Origin: Chitinophaga terrae (ex Kim and Jung 2007)
Lineage (GTDB): Bacteria; Bacteroidota; Bacteroidia; Chitinophagales; Chitinophagaceae
Assembly (NCBI RefSeq): GCF_900107795.1
Contig: NZ_FNRL01000004.1
Coordinates: 186,001 to 250,000, forward strand
Direction: 5' to 3'
Length of the DNA: 64,000 nucleotides
The position numbers and the translations under genes were made by a program. Positions 48,001 to 55,179 of this stretch are shown piece by piece (position 1 is the first letter of the stretch; every line of letters starts with the position of its first letter). The notes under the pieces are model-generated. The model did no database searches. It was given only the letters and a program-made list of their open reading frames with translations, and was not told the origin of the DNA.

Positions 48001-48183
48001 GGGCAACGCTTCGCCCGTTGGTGAAACAACTTTTCCCTGGATTTTCCTGGCAGGAGGCGCCTGACCCTGGAACGCTTTTGCCGGACTAAAAAATAAGAGA
48101 GAAAGAAAAACAGAAAGTACACACAGTCGGTGGAATGACCCCGGTCCCAATTTGGGGGGATAGATTTTTGGTTTCAATAACAT
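45100..48183 (-). CDS. SusC/RagA-type TonB-dependent receptor of the fucose locus
   Basis: A 1027-residue SusC importer. Signal peptide within residues 18-39 (LCVLSVFLSLLFFSPAKAFQ), a carboxypeptidase-regulatory-like domain (about 46-120), canonical TonB box (LNQVVVVGYNTQSKRK), plug with VLKDAASAAIYGSRGANGVI and a barrel ending TFGASVQF. It has no STN domain. Transcribed with the SusD behind it. Upstream on its strand lies a -7 box (48272-48279) and, 32 bases further out, the 26-base element shared with the mutarotase promoter, so AraC control is likely. Confidence 0.94.
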   Translation of the reverse strand: MLLKPKIYPPKLGPGSFHRLCVLSVFLSLLFFSPAKAFQGQAPPARKIQGKVVSPTGEALPNVTVNVDKPVFVATTDAKGEFTINVTEGAFVTFSSVGFAPQTIKISGQQFINIVLQTQTADLNQVVVVGYNTQSKRKLTSAVVTVSGEDLNKRVATNPSTLLQGQLPGLQVVQNSGEPGNESVQLRIRGIGTFSGAGNEPLVIVDGLPGSLGILNPNDIESISVLKDAASAAIYGSRGANGVIVVKTKKGKGGGFNLSYNYNIGFQSATALPDLVTNSAQFMELSNEARLNSGLQPLYTQSQIDLYKNATDRIKYPNHNWLNDVFRTSTVQNHYLNINGGREGTTYSLGVGLSNQNGVMIGFEEKKYTLNFGLSSRVHKRVTLGTNIQMRYSDRKAPENGSTDMFLSTLAQSPLYPPRSADGRWIKRAYPNELGNKNTVAIVGEDVRIRYKDYYAQGNLSLDVDIVDGLKWENRAGINYDAYQFNDFRPLVQTYFYSDMSSAGALDVGTPGLNVGRSDSLYTVYYSQLTYKKQLGDHNISALAGYQQEHNGSGRLNASRTQFPTNLLRELDAGPANGQTNNGTSAEWAIRSYYGTANYDYMDKYLLGASVRYDGTSRLPGNTRWGLFYSFSGGWRISKESFLEHASWLNDLKLRGSWGQLGNQNIGTYPYQSTLENRSYAFGSSPAPGFAATTLTDPSLQWETTRVFDLGFDFSILDNRLTLNGDWFNKYTFDILRTSQVPLWLGLNAPTINDGALRNKGFELSALYRDVIGTDFSWSIGANIQHYTNKLEKYGKTEIIGNSIRQEGKPLDEFYLYTWDGIFQNQQEIDQSPVQPVTPTPGDLKFKDLNGDKKIDDKDRTYVSGRYPAYQYAINLSAGYKGFDFSAQLFGSQGQKIYVNGWGIEPFRQGSVPTTDWLQRWTPEHPSNTMPKIYVADSYPAVQNYASTYFLKDASFLRLKNIQLGYTFPASLAKQVGMKMARIYFTADNVFTASKFPGLDPERTSASGTYLSYPQNRTFTFGASVQF

Positions 48184-48271
48184 ATATTTTGGTTTAGACG
48201 TGGATAGGCTTTTATTGGTTCACTTTTTACATCCGAAGTTCACAGAGGAAAGATCTTTGTCCCGTTGCTAA

Positions 48272-48279
48272 CAAATATA
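48272..48279 (-). promoter_or_regulatory. -7 box of the SusC/SusD promoter
   Basis: TATATTTG on the minus strand, exact TAnnTTTG match, about 90 bases upstream of the SusC ATG. Confidence 0.6.
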
Positions 48280-48311
48280 AAATCAGGCAGATAACTGCCA
48301 GCACTATGAAT

Positions 48312-48337
48312 AAGACTTTGTTTTATACAATTCCGAC
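48312..48337 (-). promoter_or_regulatory. Probable AraC operator, SusC side
   Basis: On the minus strand GTCGGA-N-TT-N2 followed by ATAAAACAAAGTCTT. It matches the element at 49269-49294 at 23 of 26 positions and lies 32 bases before its -7 box, exactly as the other copy does. GTC recurs at a 21-base interval within it, two helical turns, as expected for a tandem AraC site. Confidence 0.75.
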
Positions 48338-48372
48338 CAATTGTTTATCTTAGCCCGGGGCCTTTATTATAT

Positions 48373-49260
48373 ATGAGCAGGAGACTTCTGAAACATTCTT
48401 TTTCTTTACTGCATGTTGATCATGTGCAATTAAACCATAGATGGAACTATAAGAACGTTATCAGTCCGTACTATCGCCTTTACTATATCAACGAAGGCGA
48501 AGGACTGCTATCTAACGCCTCGCAACAAATTTGCCTGGAACCCGGCTATATTTATCTCATTCCCAGTTTTACGCTCTGCAACCTCTATTGCAAGGAATAT
48601 CTCAGCCAGTATTTTATCCAGTTTTTCGAAGATTCGCCGGATGGTATTTCCCTGTTCCATCATAACCGGTCGCTGATGAAATTGCCGGCTACGGAACTGG
48701 ACATCGTACATTTCCAGCGTATGCTGGCCATTAACCCGGGCCGGGGTATTAACAGGAGCGATAATCCCAAAGTTTATGAGAAAAGTGATTATTACCGCGA
48801 GTACCAGGCGCTGAATAACAGGCAGAGCATGGGAGCTTACCTGGAAACGCAGGGCATCATTTTGCAACTTTTGTCGCGGTTCGTGGATTCCGAAAATTTC
48901 GACCAGGCCGGCAGCGAGGAGATCCCCCAGAAAGTTCTCAGCGCTATGAGCTATATCCAGATCAACCTGCATCAACCTATTACAGTAGCGCAGCTGGCAA
49001 GCCGCGCAAGCCAGCATCCCGATTATTTCTCCCGGCAATTCCTGCGCTATACCGGCGAAAGACCGCTGGCATATATTCATACCAAACGGATTGAAAGAGC
49101 GCAGTTCCTTATTATCACTACCCGCATGGCATATTCCGAGATCGCCTCCGAGATCGGATTTGATAGCCTGCCGCACTTCTCCCGCGTATTCAAGAAGATC
49201 ACCAGGCTAACCCCCGGCGAGTATCGCCGCCAGTACCAGCAGATGCACGACGGCGAATAA
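48373..49260 (+). CDS. AraC-family regulator of the fucose locus
   Basis: A 295-residue regulator. The N-terminal cupin-like domain (YRLYYINEGEGLLSNASQQI, PGYIYLIPSFT) probably binds the inducing sugar. The C-terminal DNA-binding domain is at about 190-290: QPITVAQLASRASQHPDYFS, MAYSEIASEIGFDSLPHFSR, VFKKITRLTPGEYR. It lies between the divergent SusC/SusD and mutarotase/fucosidase arms, each preceded by the same 26-base element, and is the best candidate to bind it. Start ATG 48373; TATCTTAG upstream is a weak -7 match. Confidence 0.88.
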   Translation: MSRRLLKHSFSLLHVDHVQLNHRWNYKNVISPYYRLYYINEGEGLLSNASQQICLEPGYIYLIPSFTLCNLYCKEYLSQYFIQFFEDSPDGISLFHHNRSLMKLPATELDIVHFQRMLAINPGRGINRSDNPKVYEKSDYYREYQALNNRQSMGAYLETQGIILQLLSRFVDSENFDQAGSEEIPQKVLSAMSYIQINLHQPITVAQLASRASQHPDYFSRQFLRYTGERPLAYIHTKRIERAQFLIITTRMAYSEIASEIGFDSLPHFSRVFKKITRLTPGEYRRQYQQMHDGE

Positions 49261-49268
49261 TGGCAGAA

Positions 49269-49294
49269 GTCGGATTTAGATAAAACAAAGTCTT
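49269..49294 (+). promoter_or_regulatory. Probable AraC operator, mutarotase side
   Basis: GTCGGA-N-TT-N2 then ATAAAACAAAGTCTT on the plus strand, 32 bases before a -7 box. It is the second copy of the element at 48312-48337, in the opposite orientation, each pointing to its own operon. In this copy AAGTC is repeated at 21-base spacing. Confidence 0.75.
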
Positions 49295-49326
49295 TTTCGG
49301 TATACCCCCGTGCACGACGGCAAATA

Positions 49327-49334
49327 TAAATTTG
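49327..49334 (+). promoter_or_regulatory. -7 box of the mutarotase/fucosidase promoter
   Basis: TAAATTTG, exact TAnnTTTG match, 58 bases upstream of the mutarotase ATG. Confidence 0.6.
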
Positions 49335-49392
49335 CTGCCATGTCAACCTTTTGAATAGTCAGGTAGCAGCATTAATTCCACTTAAATAAACT

Positions 49393-49743
49393 ATGAAACG
49401 ATTCGCACTCGCACTCGACCTGGTAGACGACCCGGTTCTTATCCGTGAATATGATGAATGGCACCGTAAAGGAAATGGCTGGCCTGAAATAACCAAAAGC
49501 ATTATGGATGCCGGCATTTTAAATATGGAAATTTACCGTACCGGCAACCGCCTTTTCATGATCATGGAAACGACCGATGATTTCTCTTTTGAAGAAAAAT
49601 CACGTCTCGATGCCGCCAATCCCAAAGTCCGGGAATGGGAACAACTCATGTGGAAATACCAGCTGCCATTACCATGGGCGCAACAGGACGAAAAATGGGT
49701 CATGATGGATCAAATATTCAAACTCAACGAACCTGATAAATAG
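49393..49743 (+). CDS. L-rhamnose/L-fucose mutarotase (RhaM family)
   Basis: A 116-residue cytoplasmic member of the RhaM family of dimeric alpha-beta barrel epimerases that interconvert alpha and beta anomers of 6-deoxy sugars. Visible family features: ALALDLVDDPVLIREYDEWH, a conserved His, GILNMEIYRTGNRLFMIMET and WEQLMWKYQ. Members are often named L-rhamnose mutarotase, but the alpha-L-fucosidase gene beginning 6 bases after its stop indicates L-fucose as the substrate here. The operon carries the shared AraC element. Confidence 0.88.
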   Translation: MKRFALALDLVDDPVLIREYDEWHRKGNGWPEITKSIMDAGILNMEIYRTGNRLFMIMETTDDFSFEEKSRLDAANPKVREWEQLMWKYQLPLPWAQQDEKWVMMDQIFKLNEPDK

Positions 49744-49749
49744 TTTAAT

Positions 49750-51255
49750 ATGAAAAATACAATTATCCTACTCTTTGGTGTTTGCGTAATGGCATCGGCC
49801 AACGGTCAGGACAAATCCCACGTTACCGGCCCTTATAAGGCAAGCGAAAAATCCCTGGAACAATACAGCTATCCCGACTGGTTCCGCGATGCAAAATTTG
49901 GTATCTGGTCCCACTGGGGCCCCCAGGCCGTTCCACGGGAAGGCGACTGGTATGCTAAGAACATGTACATCCAGGGTAGCCGTCAGAACGTCGCACATGT
50001 AAAGAAATACGGACCTCCGTCGAAGTTTGGATATAAAGACATTATTCCTTTGTGGAAGGCCGAAAAATGGCGCCCTGAAGAACTGATGAAGCTCTACAAA
50101 AAAGCAGGGGCGCGTTATTTTGTGTCTATGGGTACGCACCACGATAACTTCTTTCTCTGGCATTCTTCCATCAACAAATGGAATGCGGTGAACATGGGTC
50201 CGCATAAAGATGTGGTGAAACTCTGGCAACAGGCAGCCAAAAAAGAGGGATTGCGTTTTGGCGTATCTGAACACCTGGCTGCCAGCTTCAACTGGTTTCA
50301 ACCCAGCCACGGGGCCGATGCAACAGGACCGCTGGCCGGCGTACCATACGATGGCGCAGATCCTGCCTACCAGGATCTCTACCACGAAAAAGCCGATTCG
50401 GCTGATATAAACAACTGGCTTACCAATAATCCAAAATGGCATGCGCACTGGCTTAAATGCATAGAGGAACTGATCGATAATTATCATCCCGATCTTTTGT
50501 ATTCAGACAGCCAGGTGCCATTCGGAGAAACAGGTCTGGAAATGGTTGCGCATTTTTATAATGATAACGTATCCAGGAACAATGGCAGGATGACTGCCGT
50601 ATACACGCCTAAACAGCCATCCGGCGGCAGATGGGTGCAGGATGTGGAACGCGGACTGCTGGATTCTATCTGCCCTTTCCCATGGCAAACGGATACTTCA
50701 ATAGGCGACTGGTATTACCAGACCGGCCAATCTTATAAAACCGCTGAAGAAATAATCCGCCTGCTGCTCGACATCGTGAGCAAGAACGGGAACCTGCTGC
50801 TGAACGTTGTACAAACACCGGAAGGCGACCTGGAGCCGGATGTGATCAGCATACTGGACGGCCTGGGCGCCTGGATGCAGGCCAACAGCGAAGGTATATA
50901 TGGCTCACGGCCCTGGAAGATCTATGGCGAAGGGCCATCTACTATTAAAGGTAACCAGGCGAAAGGCCACTTCGGCGGTATCAGCGATGTACAGCAATAC
51001 CAAACCTCCGATGTGCGATTCACTACCAAAGGAAATTCTATCTATGCCTATTGCATGAAAACGCCTGAGAAAACAGTGCGCATCAATTCACTGGCTAAAG
51101 GGAACGCATATACGGACAAATCCGTAAAAGCTGTTTACATGCTGGGAGTAAAGAAACCTGTACGTTGGCAGCAAGAGGCCGACGCGCTGGTGATCACGCT
51201 GCCGGATAATGTACCGGCTTCGGGCATCACCGGGTTCAGGGTGGAGATGAAGTAA
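49750..51255 (+). CDS. GH29 alpha-L-fucosidase
   Basis: A 501-residue secreted enzyme (signal MKNTIILLFGVCVMASANGQ) of glycoside hydrolase family 29, retaining alpha-L-fucosidases. Family signatures are WFRDAKFGIWSHWGPQAVP, YFVSMGTHHDNFFLWHS, FGVSEHLAASFNW and DLLYSDSQVPFGE, in which Asp253 is the likely nucleophile. GNLLLNVVQTPEGDLE starts the end of the catalytic domain; a C-terminal beta-sandwich follows. It is co-transcribed with the mutarotase and releases L-fucose from glycans taken up or bound by the divergent SusC/SusD pair. Linkage preference is unknown. Confidence 0.92.
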   Translation: MKNTIILLFGVCVMASANGQDKSHVTGPYKASEKSLEQYSYPDWFRDAKFGIWSHWGPQAVPREGDWYAKNMYIQGSRQNVAHVKKYGPPSKFGYKDIIPLWKAEKWRPEELMKLYKKAGARYFVSMGTHHDNFFLWHSSINKWNAVNMGPHKDVVKLWQQAAKKEGLRFGVSEHLAASFNWFQPSHGADATGPLAGVPYDGADPAYQDLYHEKADSADINNWLTNNPKWHAHWLKCIEELIDNYHPDLLYSDSQVPFGETGLEMVAHFYNDNVSRNNGRMTAVYTPKQPSGGRWVQDVERGLLDSICPFPWQTDTSIGDWYYQTGQSYKTAEEIIRLLLDIVSKNGNLLLNVVQTPEGDLEPDVISILDGLGAWMQANSEGIYGSRPWKIYGEGPSTIKGNQAKGHFGGISDVQQYQTSDVRFTTKGNSIYAYCMKTPEKTVRINSLAKGNAYTDKSVKAVYMLGVKKPVRWQQEADALVITLPDNVPASGITGFRVEMK

Positions 51256-51274
51256 AGCATAATACATCGAAAAA

Positions 51275-51307
51275 AGCGCCTCTTGTTGTCATAAAACAGG
51301 AGGCGCT
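51275..51307 (+). terminator. Terminator after the fucosidase gene
   Basis: 13-bp stem (51275-51287 with 51295-51307, one wobble) and loop GTCATAA, followed by CTTTGTTTTT; 19 bases after the GH29 stop. Confidence 0.8.
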
Positions 51308-51393
51308 CTTTGTTTTTCTGCCAATTTTTATTTCGGCAGCTTGGCGATCCGGTAGAAAACCCTACATTCGGGCAGCATATTTTTATCAGAATT

Positions 51394-51996
51394 ATGAGCA
51401 CCATTGTAGACCAATTTTTGAAAGGCCTGAAAGAACGCCTGCCGGAAGAAGATAACGAAGATCTTTCTTACGCTGTTGGCGCCACAGACGAAGAGATCGC
51501 CCGGCTTAAAGAACGTTACCCGCAAACTCCGGATTCTCTTGTTTACCTGCTGAAACAGATCAACGGTACTTATCACCAGCAATATGGAGACAGGAAAATT
51601 GCTGTATTGATGTTGGGGTCGGATGTGGGAGAATACCCGTACTACCTGAAGTCAGTAGACCAGATACTAAAAGAAAAGATGTACAACGAAAGTATCCGTG
51701 AACGTTATGATACTTATTTCGATGAAATATCTGAACTGGTAGGAGAAGGGATAGACCCTGATGTGCCTGTGCAATCCTGGCTCCATTTCTCCGACTGTAT
51801 GAACAATGGCGGCACTTCCAGCTTATACATCGATTTTAATCCCGCGCCCGGCGGAACGCCGGGGCAGATAGTCCGCTTCCTGCATGATCCCGATAGTTAC
51901 AAGGTGATCGCGCCGTCGTTTGATCAATACCTGCAGGACCTGGTAGATAAAGACTATGATTTTATTTTGGAAGAAGACGAAGATGATTTTTATTAA
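51394..51996 (+). CDS. SMI1/KNR4-family protein
   Basis: A 200-residue cytoplasmic protein from ATG 51394; an earlier in-frame start at 51310 would run through the terminator and gives no sensible sequence. The SMI1/KNR4-like core is visible: GATDEEIARLKERYPQTPDS, a Trp in SWLHFSDCMNNGG and IVRFLHDPDSYKVIAPSFDQ near the end. Many such proteins are toxin immunity proteins or of unknown function, and no toxin gene is adjacent. The acidic tail (LEEDEDDFY) overlaps the stop of the convergent AraC gene. Confidence 0.75.
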   Translation: MSTIVDQFLKGLKERLPEEDNEDLSYAVGATDEEIARLKERYPQTPDSLVYLLKQINGTYHQQYGDRKIAVLMLGSDVGEYPYYLKSVDQILKEKMYNESIRERYDTYFDEISELVGEGIDPDVPVQSWLHFSDCMNNGGTSSLYIDFNPAPGGTPGQIVRFLHDPDSYKVIAPSFDQYLQDLVDKDYDFILEEDEDDFY

Positions 51997-52985
51997 CCGG
52001 CTTCCTGGTAATGGCCTGGCGCCTTTCCTGTCCAACGTTTGAAGGCCCTGCTGAAGGCGCTGGGTTCATTGTAGCCTAACATCCAGGAAATATCTTTCAG
52101 TTCAAAATTACCTGAAGAAATATATTGTTCAGCAAGGGAGCGTTTTACTTCATCAGCAATCTGCTGAAAAGTAAAACCTTCCTTTTTTAACTGGCGCTGA
52201 AGGCTGCGTGGACTGACATTGAAATTGGCGGCGATATCGTCCAGTGAGGATACGCCCAGGTATGCGTTTGCCAGCAGGTAATTATAGATCCTTGTTTGCA
52301 GGGTAGAGGTTCTGGCTGCCGGTTTGGCAAGCCGCTTTATTTTCTTGAGGAATAATTCCTGCAACTCATAATTAGCCGTAAGGATAGGTTCATCCCAGAG
52401 CGGCCCCGGGATAGTTAACCCGTATTTCCCGCTGCTTTTTACCGGCCTGCAACGCAATACCCGCTCATATTCTTCAGGGTCGCTAACCTTATAGGGCAGG
52501 AAAACGGATTGGGGAACAATTTTCTTCAACATCAGCCCATCCAGTTCATGGATGGTTATTACCAGCAATAGTTCCATCAGGCTGCCGAGGTCATTTGACG
52601 ACTGCTGTTTGGTTGCTGGCAGCAGGGTTATATGAGTGCTGTTTTTATCCTGCCTGAGGCTCATGCTGGCCTGGTCGGTGAACAGGTGCACCAATGCTGC
52701 CGCATGGGTAAGCGCTTCGCCTACCGTTGCACTGCTTTGAATGATATGGCCCACTATTCCCAGGGCGCTGGCGCGAAGAGATTCGCCCATATGCAGGCTG
52801 AACAACGGGTCATTTGCCAGGTGTGCAGCGTTCTTCCACAGGTGATGGAGTTGTTGATGGGTAAGAGGTGCACTGTTTGGGTTTTTAAGGTAGGTAGAAG
52901 GAATGCCTGACAGTTTACAGAGTTGCGCTGCGTTAACATCCCGCTGTACTGCGTAGGCGATGATATTGTTTACCAGTTCTTTCAT
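51993..52985 (-). CDS. AraC-family regulator with arabinose-binding-like N-terminus
   Basis: A 330-residue regulator of the OruR/ArgR-like AraC class: N-terminal ligand domain (residues about 15-200, GIPSTYLKNPNSAPLTHQQL, SALGIVGHIIQSSATVGEAL) and C-terminal AraC HTH at about 225-325 (LDDIAANFNVSPRSLQRQLK, LKDISWMLGYNEPSAFSRAF, KRWTGKAPGHYQ). It is divergent from a SnoaL-like gene across 142 bases and probably regulates it. Its stop codon overlaps that of the convergent SMI1 gene. Confidence 0.88.
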   Translation of the reverse strand: MKELVNNIIAYAVQRDVNAAQLCKLSGIPSTYLKNPNSAPLTHQQLHHLWKNAAHLANDPLFSLHMGESLRASALGIVGHIIQSSATVGEALTHAAALVHLFTDQASMSLRQDKNSTHITLLPATKQQSSNDLGSLMELLLVITIHELDGLMLKKIVPQSVFLPYKVSDPEEYERVLRCRPVKSSGKYGLTIPGPLWDEPILTANYELQELFLKKIKRLAKPAARTSTLQTRIYNYLLANAYLGVSSLDDIAANFNVSPRSLQRQLKKEGFTFQQIADEVKRSLAEQYISSGNFELKDISWMLGYNEPSAFSRAFKRWTGKAPGHYQEAG

Positions 52986-53084
52986 GCCGTAAATATAAAA
53001 CCTATAACCGGGTTAAATAAACTGGTGTCGTGATATGGTATGTGATTGTCGTGAAAAGATAAGCAGCCGGGCTGCCCCCGATGC

Positions 53085-53092
53085 TAGTTTTG
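53085..53092 (+). promoter_or_regulatory. -7 box of the SnoaL-like gene
   Basis: TAGTTTTG, exact TAnnTTTG match, 35 bases before the ATG at 53128. A short G/C palindrome (GCAGCC-GG-GCTGC) lies just upstream near 53063. Confidence 0.55.
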
Positions 53093-53127
53093 CTGTATCA
53101 AATTAACAAAACAAAAAAAGATACATT

Positions 53128-53523
53128 ATGGAAAAGCAATCACTGGCCGTAGTAACCGAATTTATTGATGCAGTAAAAGCATTGAACCTGGAAAAAGTAG
53201 GCGCCCTGTTGCATCCTGAAGTTAAGTGGCATCAACCGGGCCGGAACCGTTTTTCGGGAGCTAAACAATCAGCAGCCGAAGTATTCCAGATGGTAGGAGG
53301 GATGTTTGAAGTGTCGCAGAATACAATGAAACTGGAGAAGGCGGATCTTTTTGCCCTCAATGGCGGCAGCGTGGCGGTATCGCTGACCTGGAAGGCTTCC
53401 AGGCCCGGCGCTGAGCTGGATACTGAAAATATAGATGTCTATACTGTCGAAAACGGGCAGATAGTTGCCGTCACGGTATTTGCCACAGACCTGGGGCAGG
53501 AAGACAATTTCTGGGGTAATTGA
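53128..53523 (+). CDS. SnoaL/NTF2-like ketosteroid-isomerase-fold protein
   Basis: A 131-residue single-domain protein of the NTF2-like superfamily: VVTEFIDAVKALNLEKVGAL, LHPEVKWHQPGRNRFSGAK, a beta-rich centre and ENIDVYTVENGQIVAVTVF. Members act as small isomerases, hydratases or binding proteins; the exact role is not predictable. It is divergent from an AraC regulator, which often controls such genes, and is closed by a terminator. Confidence 0.8.
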   Translation: MEKQSLAVVTEFIDAVKALNLEKVGALLHPEVKWHQPGRNRFSGAKQSAAEVFQMVGGMFEVSQNTMKLEKADLFALNGGSVAVSLTWKASRPGAELDTENIDVYTVENGQIVAVTVFATDLGQEDNFWGN

Positions 53524-53530
53524 GTGCATG

Positions 53531-53557
53531 GGCCGGTCAGCTGACCGGCCTTTTTTT
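53531..53557 (+). terminator. Terminator after the SnoaL-like gene
   Basis: A perfect 20-base palindrome (GGCCGGTCAG then its complement, 53531-53550) followed by seven T. Confidence 0.85.
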
Positions 53558-53672
53558 AATCTGTTATTTGAATGTAACTTTTAGACCTTAACATCGTTTT
53601 ATTGACGATATGTTGGAAATAAGCGCCTAAAAATGGTTAATTTGCAGGTTTGGTAATTAATAAAAAAAGAAA

Positions 53673-53978
53673 ATGGCAATTGAAGAGAACAGGGATGCCA
53701 ACTTGAGCGGAGATCCATATGAGAATTTTCGGGCATTATTGCAGCAATCGGTAGTTTTTCCTACTACATATACTTTCAAATTCATCGTTAAAGCAGAGGA
53801 AGAAAAGATCATTGAATTGGAATCGATATTCGTTGGCACTCCGGCGAAGATCACGGTTACCAATTCATCTACCGGTAAATACAGGTCATTTACCGTAAAA
53901 GTGCAGGTGCAGGATGAAGAAGAAGTGATCAACTATTATAAAGAAGTGTCGAAGATCGACTCGGTGATCATGCTGTAA
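53673..53978 (+). CDS. DUF493/YbeD-like small protein
   Basis: A 101-residue protein with the ferredoxin-like YbeD layout: FPTTYTFKFIVKAEEEKIIE near the front, then TVTNSSTGKYRSFTVKVQVQ and EVINYYKEVSKIDSVIML at the end. DUF493 proteins resemble ACT-like regulatory domains and their role is unclear. It stands just before a glycosyltransferase gene (28-base gap, same strand) and could share a transcript with it. Confidence 0.75.
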   Translation: MAIEENRDANLSGDPYENFRALLQQSVVFPTTYTFKFIVKAEEEKIIELESIFVGTPAKITVTNSSTGKYRSFTVKVQVQDEEEVINYYKEVSKIDSVIML

Positions 53979-54006
53979 AAAGCCGTACGTTTAATATTGT
54001 TCATAA

Positions 54007-55179
54007 GTGAAGCGATTATTGTTCTACTTTCCCGTCAACCCGGCAGCGAAGAATGCAGGTAACATTACCAGGGCTTTAGGATTCCTGGAATATTTTAAGA
54101 AAAGGAACCTGGAGGTCGATTTTGTATCCGAAAAATACTGGGGCATCTATACCCCTGAAGGGATAGCGGAACTCAAAGCAACCGGCCTGGTGAACGAAGT
54201 ACATTTGCTGGAGTGGAAACCCAAGAAGAAAAATCCGATCACCTATTTCTTCGGATATAAACTTAAGAACAAGTCATTTGTCAGGAAGATAAACCCGAAA
54301 GGTGCTGTTTTTAACCGCGTAACTTTATATTTGCAGCAACAGTTCAATGAACTGCTTTTAAAAAAGCATTACGATTATATCCTCATCAGCTATGCTTTCT
54401 GGGCCGACCTGATCTATAAAAATCCCCTTGCTGCCAAATCCCTTACCATCATAGATACGCATGACCTGGAATCGTCGCAGTTTCAGCATGAAGAAGGGTT
54501 TGATGTTGGCGTGGCGCTGGGCGATGAATTAAGACGGCTGGAGCTTTACGACCAGGTATGGGCTATTTCGCCGGAAGAAAGTTATTTCTTCTCACAATTT
54601 CTTGGCAACCGGGTAAAATATATTCCCATGATGTTGCCTGATCCTATACCGGTAACCCCCAACTCTAACCCGGAATTCGATCTTGTTTATGTAGCCAGCG
54701 ATAATCCAAAGAATATCATGTCGGCAGCCTGGTTCTTTGATCATGTATATCCATTGATCTCTCCGGACGCCAGGCTGGCGGTAGTAGGCAAGATCACCTC
54801 GCATGTGCCTGAAAACCTGCCCAATGTTACGCTGATCCCGTATGTGGAACACCTGGAAACCATTTATACCAATGCCCGCGTTGCTTTATCGCCTATGCTG
54901 GAAGGAACCGGCGTAAAAGTGAAAGTAGTGGAAGCTCTGTCGCATGGCCTGCCGGTAGTTTGTACGGAAAGAGGTACAGATGGCCTGCCGTTCAAGAGCA
55001 ATAACGGCTGCCTGGTTGGGGAAACGCCTGCAGAATTTGCCGGCTATGTAAACCAGTTGTTGCAGGATGCCGACTTGTATAAGCAACAGGCTGAAATGGC
55101 GAAAAATACTTTCCTGCAATGCTTCTCCGCTGAAGAAGTATCCAAACGCCTGGATGCTGCATTATCAATCGGCCGATGA
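54007..55179 (+). CDS. GT-B glycosyltransferase, paralog A
   Basis: A 390-residue GT-B enzyme starting at GTG 54007. The C-terminal nucleotide-sugar half has SPMLEGTGVKVKVVEALSHG and LPVVCTERGTDGLPF, as in GT4. The N-terminal half has a conserved TIIDTHDLESSQFQ motif and GDELRRLELYDQVWAISPEE. Two close paralogs lie at 56252-57439 and 57460-58629 on the other strand. It has no signal peptide; the likely site is the cytoplasmic face of the membrane and the product a surface polysaccharide. Its last 15 bases overlap the convergent GT2 gene. Confidence 0.83.
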   Translation: MKRLLFYFPVNPAAKNAGNITRALGFLEYFKKRNLEVDFVSEKYWGIYTPEGIAELKATGLVNEVHLLEWKPKKKNPITYFFGYKLKNKSFVRKINPKGAVFNRVTLYLQQQFNELLLKKHYDYILISYAFWADLIYKNPLAAKSLTIIDTHDLESSQFQHEEGFDVGVALGDELRRLELYDQVWAISPEESYFFSQFLGNRVKYIPMMLPDPIPVTPNSNPEFDLVYVASDNPKNIMSAAWFFDHVYPLISPDARLAVVGKITSHVPENLPNVTLIPYVEHLETIYTNARVALSPMLEGTGVKVKVVEALSHGLPVVCTERGTDGLPFKSNNGCLVGETPAEFAGYVNQLLQDADLYKQQAEMAKNTFLQCFSAEEVSKRLDAALSIGR

